Assembly (NCBI GenBank): GCA_000727475.1
Contig: KL647291.1
Coordinates: 4,660,828 to 4,724,827, forward strand
DNA: 64,000 nt
Direction of reading: 5' to 3'
From: Sarcocystis neurona
Lineage: Eukaryota > Apicomplexa > Conoidasida > Eucoccidiorida > Sarcocystidae
Shown here: piece after piece, positions 1 to 11,749 of the stretch
Numbering within the stretch: position 1 is the stretch's first letter
Layout: every line of letters begins with the position of its first letter
Position numbers and translations under genes: made by a program
The notes under the pieces: generated by a model
What the model was told of the DNA's origin: nothing
What the model saw: the letters and a program-made list of their open reading frames with translations, nothing else
Databases searched by the model: none

Positions 1-1084
1 CCCTAGAAAGTTCCAAGGTTTATGGGACGAAAAGCAGTCTCCCCAGCTATCTGTCCTTACACATATATATATATATGTAAATATACGTATCTATCTATGC
101 GTACATAATATATTTCCGCGGGTGGTGTGTATACATATATGTGCATACAGATACATATATATATACATACATATCTATGCGGACGTATCTGACTGTGTGT
201 ACGTATATCTGTCTACACGTGCATATCTATCCACACATGTGTACGTATGTATATATATATATATGCGCATGCCACTGCAGGGTGTGCGAATCCACACGCG
301 TACACGAACACATACGCTAAGGTAGATTCGCGTTCACCCCTACACATATACACATGAAGAGATATGTATGTATATATATATGTGTATTGTTTTCACACAG
401 ACGTTCATACACAGGGTTGCAGAGCTCCACATGTAGACGAGAACTTCTATACATATACAACTCTAAACAAACGTGAGCACATGCACATAGGTAGGTGTAG
501 GCATTCCCTTGTCTACCACCACCACGTGGCTAGCTCTCCGCTTCCCGCTAGCTAGCTACACGGCTACGAAGCTAGTCGCGTGGACACACGTCCCCGTGTA
601 TCAACACCACGACGGTAGCTGTGCCGTGCCCGCGGGTGGTCGTCTGCGGAGCTGCAGCAGCTCGTTTTAATCGCCGCAACCGGGAGCAACGAACTCTCCC
701 CCCCCCCGTCTACACAGCCCAGTGCGCGTGTCTCACTCTATATATATTTTCTCCCTCTTTTTTTCTCTCTCTGTATCTCTCTTTCATATGCAGACGTGTG
801 TGTCCGCTTCGTCCGACTTACATACATACACTGGTGCGTGTTCACACATACGAGCCGCGCGGACTTAGGTGTGTACCTATCATAGAGATATACACACGCA
901 GGTGTGTACTGGAAGCCGGCAGCTCTTGCAGATCTTAGCAAACGCGTCGGTGCCTCCCAGTAGGGGTCCTCCCCCCCACACACCACCTGGTCTTCTCACA
1001 TACATATGCACGTATGTGGGTTTAGACCCGCTGCTGCCCAGGCGGGAATATACGGCCGTGTGAGAATTAGCCGAGCGCGAGCAC
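1..1084. other. Microsatellite-rich non-coding stretch
   Basis: The first kilobase is dominated by TATATA, TACGTA and GTGTGT-type alternating purine-pyrimidine sequence (61-115, 120-280, 360-400). The short open frames in it translate to Tyr/Ile/Val/His strings and are products of the repeat. I see no exon with coding-type third-position bias. A pyrimidine-rich run lies at 725-790. Confidence 0.6.
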
Positions 1085-1105
1085 ATGTGTCGACCACACA
1101 TGCAG

Positions 1106-1660
1106 TGTGTGCGGAAGCTCAAGAAAATGTACCTGGAGGCTCCGAGGGGCGAAGACACCGAGGTCGCTCTCGACCACCCGAACGTGGGCCGCCCGCCCGA
1201 GAAAGTGCCCTTTCCCTTCCAGAAGGCTGCTGCCCCCCACCCGAATTTCCCTTCCGTCGTCGTTGCTGCTGTTCCTCCTCCTCCTGCCGCGCCACTGCTG
1301 CCTGCTTCTAGCCCTCCTCTTCCTGCTGCTGCTCCGGCTGCTGCTGCTGCGTCCGCTGTCGATGCTCCCGGTGCTGCTGCTCCTGCTGCTGCTGCTGCCG
1401 CTCCTGCTGCTGCTGCCTCCCGGCCGTTCACGAGAGACGCGGCAGCTGCTGGATGCAAGCAGCAGCCTGCGGCTTCTGCTGCCGAACGTCCGACTGCTGC
1501 TCCTGCTGCTGCTGCAGGTGCTCCTGCTGTTGCGCCTGTTGCCGCTCCGCTAGAGGCGGAGTCCAACGGCACTGCAGCGGCGGCTTCTTCTGCGCCGCCG
1601 TCGCGTTTGCCTGTCCTGGACGAGAACGCCTCTCCCGACTGCCAGCGGAACGAAGTCCTC
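1106..1660 (+). CDS. Candidate exon, Ala/Pro-rich low-complexity protein
   Basis: An open frame follows an AG at 1104-1105. It begins with a charged stretch (VRKLKKMYLEAPRGEDTEV) in which most codons end in G or C, then runs through KVPFPFQKAAAPHPNF into Pro/Ala runs encoded by CTG/GCT repeats on this strand, and ends near PVLDENASPDCQRNE. The opposite strand is also open and reads as Ala/Gly, as expected of a triplet repeat, but it lacks the charged non-repetitive segment. The frame continues into a pyrimidine-rich block that is more likely intronic. Start, end and partner exons are unknown, and I recognise no family. Upstream exons may lie outside the window. Confidence 0.4.
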
Positions 1661-2200
1661 ATTTCTCTCTTTCTGCCCACCCGTCTCGATTTTCTTCTCC
1701 TCTTACGTGCGTCTCTCTATTTGTGTGGCCTCCGCTCTGCTGCTCCTCCCCTCTCTTCTTCCCGCGCGCTCCTCGCACTCGCTCGTCTGCTCACTTCGTC
1801 TCTCCTTCGCTCTGCCCCTCTCTCGTCTTCCCACTCGGCTCCTTCCTCACACTTTCTTTCCCCTACTGTTTCTCTTCCTCTCCCAACTCGCCTTCTCTTT
1901 CTCTGTTTGACTGTATATACAACTCTTGATTTTCTTCTGTCTCTCGGTCACTAGCGCGCTCACCTCCTCGTATACTCTTCTACCGTTTTACACCCTTCTC
2001 CACTCCACTTGTTCCCCTTCTTCTCTCTCTCTTTTTCTCTTCCTTCCAAATACCTCCTCTCCCGCTTCCTCTTCCGTCTTCTCTCTCGTCTTCTTTCTCT
2101 TTGCTCTGTAGCTACGCCCTGCGCTGTCCGCCGTCTTGCATCTTCCCCTCTCTTTCTTCGTCTTCCTGTCCTCCCGGCACTCTGCCTTTCCGCTCTCTTC
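1640..2200 (+). repeat. Long pyrimidine-rich tract
   Basis: More than 500 bases of the plus strand are strongly biased to C and T, followed by a short GA run at about 2204-2222. Similar tracts occur at 52.6-53.05 kb just before a splice acceptor and at 43.5-44.19 kb before a start codon. By analogy this one is likely an intron 3' end or a gene-flanking tract. Confidence 0.55.
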
Positions 2201-4052
2201 TCTCACGAGAGAGAGAGAGAGAAAGAGGGACAGCAATAAACAGACACACCTAGTCGAAATTACTTGCTGCTTCTCTTCTCTAGCTGCGTCCACAAAGACA
2301 CGAAGGTACGCACTTGTACGGGACGTGTGCCACCACACGCAGAACATAGAAGAAAGACGAGTCTACATACATATCCCTATAGACCTATATGTGGGCCGCC
2401 ATTTTCGTAGGCCTATCTTCATAGAGCTGGCTGCACGCAACCACATACATACACGTAGATGCGCGCTTGAGGCAAGTGGACGTGTGCCAGTATCCATATA
2501 TACTATTTTGGTTTAGTTTCAAGCGGGTGTCTGCCAGTACATAGATGTACAACGACACACACGTACCTGTACGCGTATCTGCGTCTTTCGAGATACACGG
2601 AGGAGGTTTACGGGTATTTAAATACGGTGGCACATACGTACATATACGTATGCCTGCATGTATGCAAATATATACACGTGTAGACCAGCATGGGTCAGGT
2701 AGATGAGTCGACCAGTATACGGGCGACATGCCACTAAAAGTCGTCTCTCCACCTGCGCTACATTGCGTGCGTTGGAACAAACGTGTACATGACGACGTCT
2801 ACATTTAGGTAATGGTACACAGACCGGCCGAAATTATGCTCATCCATGTCTGTGTCAAAAGCGTGAAATGTCACTGGAGAACGAGAACGGGTGCCACGAA
2901 TAGATAGGGAGAATGTGGTCCCCTAGATACGCGCAGTTGATGGCGTATGAGTACTGAGATTCTCGTGGTTCTCTTCAGAAGGCACACAGATCTAGTGTGC
3001 GCACCGCTGTTTCTGGCGTTCCTTCCGCCGGTACGGGAAGGCGAAGGAGACTCTGCCTTGAACTGATAAGAGGATAACAAAAGGAAGACGTGGAGACAAA
3101 GAACCACACGGAACGGGGAACAAGGTGGTGGCGGGAAGGGAAAAGCAATTGACAACGCTGGCGGGAGATTCTGGAGTCAAACGGCACGGTTAGCCGGCGG
3201 GTCAAAGCCGTCTCGTAACATTAACAGCTCCGAGTATCCCCACGCTCGCTCCCTGGAGAGTTTTACAACGTCCAGGTAAATTCGAAAAGGCGACACCCGC
3301 ACCTTCTGGGGAAAAAAAGTGAGAAAACGCGTGAACAGAACGTACACGTTACCCGAGAAGTGACACCAAGGTACCGGTCGTTCCGTGGTGCATGCAAAGG
3401 AGAACGGGCGCACAAACAACGGGTGTGACTGCGGACGGAGAGGCGCAAGAATGGATGTAAAAAAAGCTCAAAATTTAAGTTAACGGTCAAGGCGAGTAAT
3501 GTATAACAAGCTGCACGCAGGTAAGGGCAGCAAATGATACTGGGAGAATAAGCGGGTCAAAAGGTGTATGCCAGCACGTGCAGAGATGATACACTTTTGG
3601 GCGGGAAATGGAGGAAAAAGAAGGCAGAAGCGGTAAGTTTGATAAACGCGCCGTGCGAAGGAAGCTTCCCGGTCACCAGAAAATCAGCAAGTTTGTCTTG
3701 AGAATATTCGCAAGTCCAATACAAGGGCGCTTTCAGTCGTCGCGGCCAACTAGCCGAAAGCAGCGCCGAACAAACCCTATTTACACGAGTAGACAACCGC
3801 ACACCTGTTGAATCCGCACGGATGCGTATTACCTACAAAACACTATATGAATTTCCACCATCTTCCAAGTACGCTGCACAACCATAGATGTATCTGTCCC
3901 CACGTATACTCTCGGACAGGTCATAACTGAACTTCATCCAGTAAACGTGTGCCCGCGTCCGACAGACACAAAGTGTGCGGACGTAAACGCCTGCAACTAA
4001 ACAGAACGGGCGCACTCGTACAATGTAGGTGTCTTAGCTAGATAGGCAAGTA

Positions 4053-4132
4053 CGTACGTCTTATCGCGTGATGTCTGTGTATCTATTAGGCACGTGCGTC
4101 TTATCGCGTGGTGTTTGTGCATCTATTAGGCA
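4053..4132. repeat. 40-bp tandem duplication
   Basis: Two head-to-tail copies of 40 bp (4053-4092 and 4093-4132) differ at only a few positions. Both contain CGTCTTATCGCGTG and end in ATCTATTAGGCA. The exact 40-bp period shows directly in the sequence. Confidence 0.9.
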
Positions 4133-4390
4133 TAGATCTATACACACGCAGTAACAGTCACAGTTGTGTGCACCTGCATAAAACAGTGTTCTGCCACACC
4201 CGGCTCTGCACTCTCTTTTTCACCGACACGTGATGCCTGAAACATGACGTGTGAGGCCGCGCAGAACCGTGCCTCTTGTATATATTGTACAGACTTCGCA
4301 GTGTTACTGCTGCATTCAACTGCACGTAAGTGGCGTCGCGCACGAGTTTGAAACGGCCGAACACTGAGCAGATTCTCGTGTCCGCGTCCT

Positions 4391-4487
4391 CTTGCGTACC
4401 TCTAATACAAACTACTTCGAAGCGCGAATATTCTCAAGAATAACTTTCTGATTAGAGGTCCGCTTGCGCACCTCTAATACAAACTAC
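4391..4487. repeat. 25-bp direct repeat, period 72
   Basis: CTTGCG(T/C)ACCTCTAATACAAACTAC occurs at 4391-4415 and 4463-4487 with one mismatch. The spacer between the copies is not duplicated. Confidence 0.85.
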
Positions 4488-4619
4488 AAAACGAATACTC
4501 GGCCGCGCTCGACGCAAACACCGTGTGCGCCTGCTGTGGTGTTCACACATATGCAGCGTATATATATACATACATATATATATATATATATACACCCGTG
4601 TGTAAAACGCGTTCACAGG

Positions 4620-4656
4620 TACGGCTCTCCAAACAAGTGTCTCGTGCACGAGATGG

Positions 4657-4687
<31 letters not shown>

Positions 4688-4837
4688 TGTGAGCTACCTT
4701 CTGGCTGTGGAATGACACCTGGGTGTGGTACGGCTCTCCAAACAAGTGGCTCGTGCACAATACATATATGTATATATATATATACATATACGCATACATA
4801 TGAACTACCTGGTTGTGGAATGACACCTGTATATTTA
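4620..4837. repeat. ~109-bp tandem duplication containing a microsatellite
   Basis: Two copies start with TACGGCTCTCCAAACAAGTG at 4620 and 4729. Each carries a variable TATATA/ACACAC run and ends with GTGGAATGACACCTG at 4707 and 4815. The flanks are well conserved while the microsatellite core differs, so the unit was copied as a whole and the core has since drifted. Confidence 0.85.
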
Positions 4838-7800
4838 AGAATGAGTGTCGCCACAAATTCAGTTTCAAACAGGTGCATTTCCACCGTTATAAACTGTCGG
4901 CGTCACGTGCTTACGGTCTACGTTGCCGATTCTGCTATACAACCCTACAAAGACGCTGTGCCTGGATAAAGGTAAGCGATCGGATACAAAACGCTGCTAC
5001 GGTCACTGAAACTGCCGGAAAGAGTGAATGTCACCTCAAAGAAGAAAGGTGCTGTGGCGCACACCTTCATCTTTTTACTCGTGCCTAGCACTGCAGTCGC
5101 GACGATGGCGCGTCCCTTTGTTGATTCTGGTTATTCAGGGTCTCGTCGTTTCGCGAATATAAGGGTGACAATGCACTTGTCTATACCTGTGCCGATGGAT
5201 CGTGTGCGGAGACGGCATCGCGTATACTTACGCGTATGATACTGCACTTTTGGTAAGCTGAAGTGAGAGTTACACAGGCGGGATAAACAGATACATCCCT
5301 CATCCCATCTCTGTACAAGTACATGTATTCGCATGCGGACACCGTGCACACGCGTGCACGCTGGTTTATAGAGAGGGACGGCAGACACATCTCGCACTGC
5401 GGAGGGCCCGTAATACGCGGCTGTACGCTTGTGACTCTCCTCTTCGTTGACCAAGTTTGTGGAGATGACGGAGGCGGACAGTACGTACGCTTCCTTCCCT
5501 GTGTGAAGGATAGCGGATCTGAGGATTCCTGGACCGTCTACGTCGAGATGGCTACAACGTCTCTTTCACGCGGCTACCATACACTTTCTACTTCGCTGCT
5601 GCGTGATGGTGGCCAGTTCAACGCATCTACCTCAGCACGTGGGGGGTCAGCGGAAACACGTCTGTCTTTACACACGTAAATGCAGAGCGCCGTGCTGAAG
5701 AACGCCCTTTTGATCTCACCCGAGGCCGCACCGGCCATCGTCACCTAAATATGTGTTTCCGGTAACGTGTACATGTTATGTGTATGCAACTGGTATGCCA
5801 CACATGGGGAGACGTACCAAGAATTACACCGTTCATTCGCTGGTAAAAGTACCTTCTTCCAAGCACCTCCACGGCATATTTCCCGAAGTCCCCTGCACGC
5901 AAGTACTGAAGTGAGTTTCGTAGCGTATTATGAAGCAGGAAATGTGTGCACGCCTGTGCATACATACACCACACGCAATCAAGTTCAGAACCGCGTGCGC
6001 GTAGGCACCAGTCAAATATGGAGAACTAGTTATTTGTGCACCACGCCTTAGCCGTTGATCTCTTGCCTTCGTCATGTGTTGGTACTCATTCGTACGCGGC
6101 ATCAGAAAATGCGGCATTTTTTTAACACCCTCCTCCATCTGACAACTGTTCAGACTTCGTACGTTCGAACCGACAGCGCTGCAGCGTCAAGCATTCGTTT
6201 AACCCGACTCCTGCTTGTCCGAAAAGATCAACCAACCGTCGTGAAACACTACGTTGAGCTACAGTGCTTCTTCTCCATGGGAATCATGCTCGATCCTTGA
6301 ATCTGGCTACTGGAGACACACTCGGGGCTTCTTCTGGGCCCGAAGACCGCAAAGCCTAACCGTCGAGTACATACCCTCTTCTGCGTACGACACCCTGAAA
6401 ACATCCTTGTATACCTCGTAAGACGGTGCCTGTCAGGCGTGTCTCTTAGCTACGTGACTTACACGTTTCCGTGTTTCCCTTTGCAGAACTTTACCCGCAG
6501 AATGAGGAAACCTTCAGCCTGTTCGAATTCTCGATGTCTGCTAGAATGCGAATTGCACCGTTTCAATGCTACGTATCGAGTTTGCATGTGCACAATTGAG
6601 GTTAGGATGACTTGCGGAAACCACAGGGCAGGTTCCACGTAACAGCCCCCAAAGCAGAATTTTCATAACGACGTGGACGAGCGCAACGCTTTGTAGTTAT
6701 GCTGCAAGCAGAAAGGGGAAGCACACAGCTAGTGCGGTCACACCGGATACGTACTAATGGCGGACAAATCATACTTGAAAAACTGCGATATGCTTTTCAA
6801 CATCCGCGCCTCTGCCTCTGTATCTACTAAGGTGCTGGTGGGGAGGACTATGCACAGAAGCTCAGCATAAGCGTCCGTATATGTGAGTGTGCACACGTTG
6901 TTGTATATACAGTAATTCTTTCTGCGTGGAGATGTGTTCCAATACGACAGCTCATTGTAGACGCAGCTGTGTATACCGACATATATTGCAGATGAGCAGT
7001 GTACGGTGCGGGCAACTGTACATAAGAAAGCGATCAAATTTGTGTGTCAGTATCACCCGTGAGACAACCACTGTGCACACACGTGGCTACGTTATGCAAC
7101 AGTGGATGCTAAATGAGTCGACGGGACAAACGTACGCTATGAACTGCACACATGTGAAAGAAGAGATCCTGCATCCGTATATTACTTGACCATTGTATCC
7201 CGTGAGTATCACGAGTCACAAGACGCTGGGAACCACACGCGAAGAGGCGCGTGTGTCCAGCTGGATGCACAGGTGTACGTTTATCTGGGCAGATGTGTGG
7301 AGCAGTAAGGTTGTTCACAATAGCAACGTCGATATGCGAAGGGAATCCACCATGGTATACATTTCGCACTGCACAGAAGCGACAGCAAACTACTTCCGAA
7401 CTTGCACGTCAGTCCCGACCGAGGAATACTGCTCAGACACTGTATCTGTAGGGACTCTCCGGATTCCTGCAAACGGCGCGCCACGCACGCGCGCAGTACC
7501 AGCACAGCAGAAAAATATGAAAACATCTCTGCAGCGGTAGCTGTATACGTGAGCTGCTGTGCAGAGTCGTCGAACCTCTGCACAGAGGAGACCCAAAAAT
7601 ATACGGAGCGCACGACCTCACAGAGACTGATGAATATACACCTTGTACAACTACGTGAAAGGTCCCCCTCCCACTAGGGGCAGCACCTGGCTCGAGGCAG
7701 CGTCACCACTTTATTGTTGAGACCAATATGGCGAAATCTATGCTGTTGCAGCTTTTTGCTGTGGCGGTTCCGCTGGCACTTCGTTGGTTAACTCCCTAAA

Positions 7801-10800
7801 GATGCCGTATGAATCTGGCTGGGCACAGCGATGATAGAATTCCGCTGATAAACGCAGACACTCCCAGAAAAAACCACTCGCACAAGCTCCTTCATTTGAG
7901 ACTACAACGTTTCGACGTTGCCGTCTTCAGCGTCGAGCGCTGTGTAGACACACGACTGTGTGCTTGCACCTGCGGATGGGCTTGAGTATAATTTGGCACG
8001 CTAGGGACAGCGAGGACGTAGAAATCCTCGGCGGATGCAGAGAGACACATTACGGTTTTGCTTGTGATCACGGTTCAGCTACCGAAGTTAGCGTACACGG
8101 TGCCGCGGACAAATATGCAGTGTTGCCACTCTCCTGTGAACCTGCACAGCACCGCGTTCTTCTTTGACGCTGTTCCTCTGCCGCCTTAGTGTAGTGTGAA
8201 TGTTTCCGCAATGCCAGCAGGAAGGTAGCACACAGATTACGCGAGGAGCTGGCGCTCCACGCTCCCGCTATGAGCGAGGAGATACCGTTGTCGCACTTCC
8301 GCGGTAGAAGAAGCGCTTTTTTAGTTTGATCAGCTGCCCGGAACTTCACTGGTTACCGTGTACGTGCGGTTGAATAACTTTGTTTTCGCGCTTTCTCGTA
8401 GGTGATGTTGAGCCTCGGTTAAACGTCGTCCACCGTGCAAAGGTTCGCGCGTCACCCTTAACATCTAATGTGTACAGAAAAACACGTAACTAATGCTTAA
8501 AAACACAACGATTCCCGCGACGTCTCGAAAGTTATCCGTCTGAAAAGTCCACCACAAAGGGCGGAGCTCGCCGGAGGCAGCGTCGCCCATGTGCCTGCCA
8601 TATAATAATGGCAAGGCTCCCGAGCTTTGTCTTCACCAGCCCCTAGCCTACGCGAAAGAAAGGTGCTCTTCCAACGAAGTACGTCGTCGTCTCGTGTATT
8701 GCAATTTTTTTGCTACATTTGCGTCCTTCGTTCTTGACACTTGCGGTTATTAAAAGTGCGTATCCGCCGATGTACATTGATGAACCGTGCAAACAGCTGC
8801 GTGGACGCAAAAACCGTTGATGGAAATATACGTGTAAGTTACGTATATTTTTCGCGCATTTATACACAAATCTCTATTTCTGGCACATATAAATATATAT
8901 CCGCTCCCCACACGTACAAATATATGCATACGCGGGTGCAGTGCAGTCCGGTACGGAACCACACCGCAAAAGACTTCGTGCGGAAGGCGGTGACTAGTAT
9001 ATACAGTGTCACCCCGTTAAATGCAAGCTTTCCATAAGGGAGACAACTCAGACACTACGCTTCCAAATATGTGGGGTCTCCAGAGAGCACATTTATAAGA
9101 GGTCGGTGCGTAGAAGTATCCTCGGACAGCAGCCACAGCATCCTAGAAGAGAGATGACACCAAGGGTATTTTCCAGTGTATCTGCCTTCTTTCGCCATCT
9201 ACTTCTGCCACGCCCGAAACATTGTCGCTCCCTTATGATGGGTGAAAATCCGTCCAAACGCTTCTCTTCTTCGATGTAAGAACACAGTTGTGTGTTAAAG
9301 TGAGTACTCCTCCATCTTGAGCGCGTGAGGGGACTCTGGGGACAATTTTCTTCGTTCAGAGGTACAATCTTTGAGGTTCCTTCCGCTCACCGGGGAGAGT
9401 ACACATACCACATAAAAAGGTGCACACTTTTCCTATGCTTGATCAAGTGAGTGTCACTTTATCACCGTCTTGAGTATATGGTCTTGCACCCTGGTGGTAT
9501 CGTACACGGGTACGATAGTGCCACGGTCTCTCTCTCCCTCCATCTCCCTATATATATATATGTATATACGTATATGGATATGTATATGTATGCGTATGAG
9601 CAAGTACATAGTGCTCCTCTGTCTTTTTCAGCACCTTGTAGCAACGGGGGACTTACATAGTATCCGTAACTTTGAGAAAAAAAATCCTCCGTGTATATGC
9701 ACGAATTCAATAAGAATCCTTGCTGAACAGAGGAGGCCAAACCGCTCGTGTGTTCCAGAGTGCTCGAATCTCTTCCGTATGCAAAGCGCCGCGATCTTAA
9801 CGTATCCGTCACATTTACTAGAGCAGTCGCTTGCACGGACAAGGCTACTTCTCGGACACCCAAAGTCACATCTTCAATTGCTGCTTTGCTGCCCGGCGAT
9901 CGAATTAAGAGTGTCCACACCTCTGCCAACGTGTGCGCAGTGCTGGCACCGCACGTAGGTGGATAAGAAGTGGCAAACTGGAGCGGCTATCTCGTTTCCC
10001 CTTGCTTCACGCATTCATGTAAAAGAAGGTATGGGTGGTTGGTTGAGTTCGCGGTCCTGTATCAGAGACCTGTACAGATCGCTCACCTTTACGTGTAGTC
10101 CGGTCGAAACCGAGCGCCCTCTGCGCAAACTCACATCTACACACACGTACACGTATGCGTTCATCGCCGCGTCCATGGTCAAGCACCTGGGTAGAACGCA
10201 GTCATTAGACCTGTAAGACACTGTTAAGTGACCGTGAATGCCCGCAGCTCCTGTGCGCCTAATTAACGAAGTCCGTAACCTGTAAGTGCAAACGTAAAAC
10301 TGTACATCCTTGCACATAAATTGAACATATACGCAGAAGTATCCGCCGGAAAAGAAGAGAGACATCAGCCTACAGGTTTTAACTCACACACGAACCGGTG
10401 CGCGTCCGTGGACGCACGCGGTCGCACAGTGGCCTTTAGTGGGTCATGGTACGCCACTGGACACGCATTTACGCCCACAAACGTGTACCTATCCAGACAC
10501 GTACACTTCCGGATAAAGTACAGCAGTCATACATTTGTAGGAAGGGCTTAGACGGGCAAAGAATCTGATGGTGGGGCGGCAGGCAGCCGTAACTCACCAC
10601 GTGCTCCGTTTAGGTGTAGATTTCTGCCGCCGTAAGACGTGTAGGCAGGGCACTCCCAAAGCAATTCTTCGCAGGCGGGGGACTCTCCTATTTAAAGCTG
10701 TGTCGCGCACGGTTGCCGCGCAGCAGCCGCGGCTGCAACATCGGCAGCAACAGAAGCAGCGAGGAATGTTTGTACCAGAGCAGCAGCTGTAGAACTTGTT

Positions 10801-10982
10801 CCCACGGCAGCAACTGCGCATCCTGCTAGGAAGAGCAGCAACAAAGAGCCACTAGATTATACAAACCGTGAAGTTTACCGGGAGAACTGGCTGCAGAGCT
10901 AGTACACCAACGACCACGCGCCATCTGAAGGGCGGCCAGCGCGGGGCGTGGGCTGAGACGGATACAGCAACAAGTGAAACGT

Positions 10983-11630
10983 TCAGCAGGTTGGGAAGTA
11001 AGCCGCCGGGCACGAGCAGGAACCAAGCAATAATAGTACCGTAGGGCCTGCAGCGCAAACGACAACTGCGGAAGGAGTCTTCTTCTCAGTCGTATACACC
11101 ACACTGGAACCGCTGGCCTGCCCGTGTGTGTCTCTTCCACTGTCGGTAGGCGGCGCAAAGTCGTACAGATCACGAGGCCTAATCTGGTGGTGCTGCCCAT
11201 GCTGCTGTTGGTTCCCTTGCTGCTTTCGGCTACTGCTATTCCTGCTCTTGGCGGGGATGGATTTGTCGTCGCTGCAGTGAGCTGCTGGGAATCTGCCCGC
11301 TGCTGCAGTGTTCCTGCTGCGTGTTTTCATCGCTGGTGAGTTGTGGCGACTGGGGTGAGGACGTTGCCGCTGCTGCTGCTGTCCGCGGCTGCTACTACTG
11401 CAGCAGAGCAGCTGCAGTAGCTGCGGGGCCGCGGCTGCTCCTCCTGCGTTAGGGCTGGTGATACGTACGAGTACCGTTGTTGGAGCACCAGGCGCAGCGT
11501 CGGGAATGGCGATGTGTACAGACGGTCGTGCTTTGGGCCGCCGCAGTGTTGCTTTCTGAGCGCCTTTTTTCTGCCCACTTCCTCGTTGAAGGGGAGACGC
11601 TAGGGGTCTTTCACCTCTCTCCCTTCGCAC
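10983..11630 (-). CDS. Candidate exon(s), minus strand, Gln/Ser/Ala-rich
   Basis: A 215-codon minus-strand frame carries CAG tracts in the usual coding orientation and two non-repetitive charged segments: one with KARPSVHIAIPDAAPG near 11500 and one with RPRDLYDFAPPTDSGR near 11180. The plus strand and another minus frame (10826-11200) are also open here. This frame is preferred only because its non-repeat segments look protein-like. The first listed codon is probably not a true start. No family recognised; partner exons not found. Confidence 0.3.
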   Translation of the reverse strand: MRRERGERPLASPLQRGSGQKKGAQKATLRRPKARPSVHIAIPDAAPGAPTTVLVRITSPNAGGAAAAPQLLQLLCCSSSSRGQQQQRQRPHPSRHNSPAMKTRSRNTAAAGRFPAAHCSDDKSIPAKSRNSSSRKQQGNQQQHGQHHQIRPRDLYDFAPPTDSGRDTHGQASGSSVVYTTEKKTPSAVVVCAAGPTVLLLLGSCSCPAAYFPTC

Positions 11631-11749
11631 CGCTGTGCTGCACGAAGCTCTGTACGCACAGGGTTGGTATCGCTGCGGGGCGCGTGTACATCGAGCAGCC
11701 GATGCGCTTCATGAAAGCGGCTGCCTGCACTGCGCTTTTGTGAAAATCG

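Larger units (their letters stand above)
2230..10550. other. Repeat-poor stretch without a supportable gene
   Basis: About 8 kb with almost no CAG/CTG tracts. Open frames are short (mostly under 120 codons) on both strands, with no consistent third-position bias, no phase-compatible splice pairs I could establish and no recognisable domain. A minus-strand frame of 155 codons at 9462-9929 is the longest, but it has no support beyond length. The region holds several local duplications (4053-4132, 4391-4487, 4620-4837) and scattered TATATA runs (4560-4690, 4765-4800, 9550-9590). Genes with weak codon bias could be hidden here. Confidence 0.5.

Noticed and set aside
120..560. Open frames translating to Tyr/Ile/Val/His strings near the left end, and many like them along the window
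   Set aside because: They are direct translations of TATATA/TACGTA/GTGTGT microsatellites, appear on both strands, and lack any coding bias or splice context.
880..1680. 266-codon minus-strand frame rich in Ala and Gly
   Set aside because: It is the complement of the CTG/GCT repeat; the plus strand carries the charged, non-repetitive segment, so the minus frame is treated as a shadow.
9462..9929. 155-codon minus-strand frame
   Set aside because: It starts at a non-ATG codon, includes translated microsatellite at its end and has no recognisable domain; length alone is not enough.
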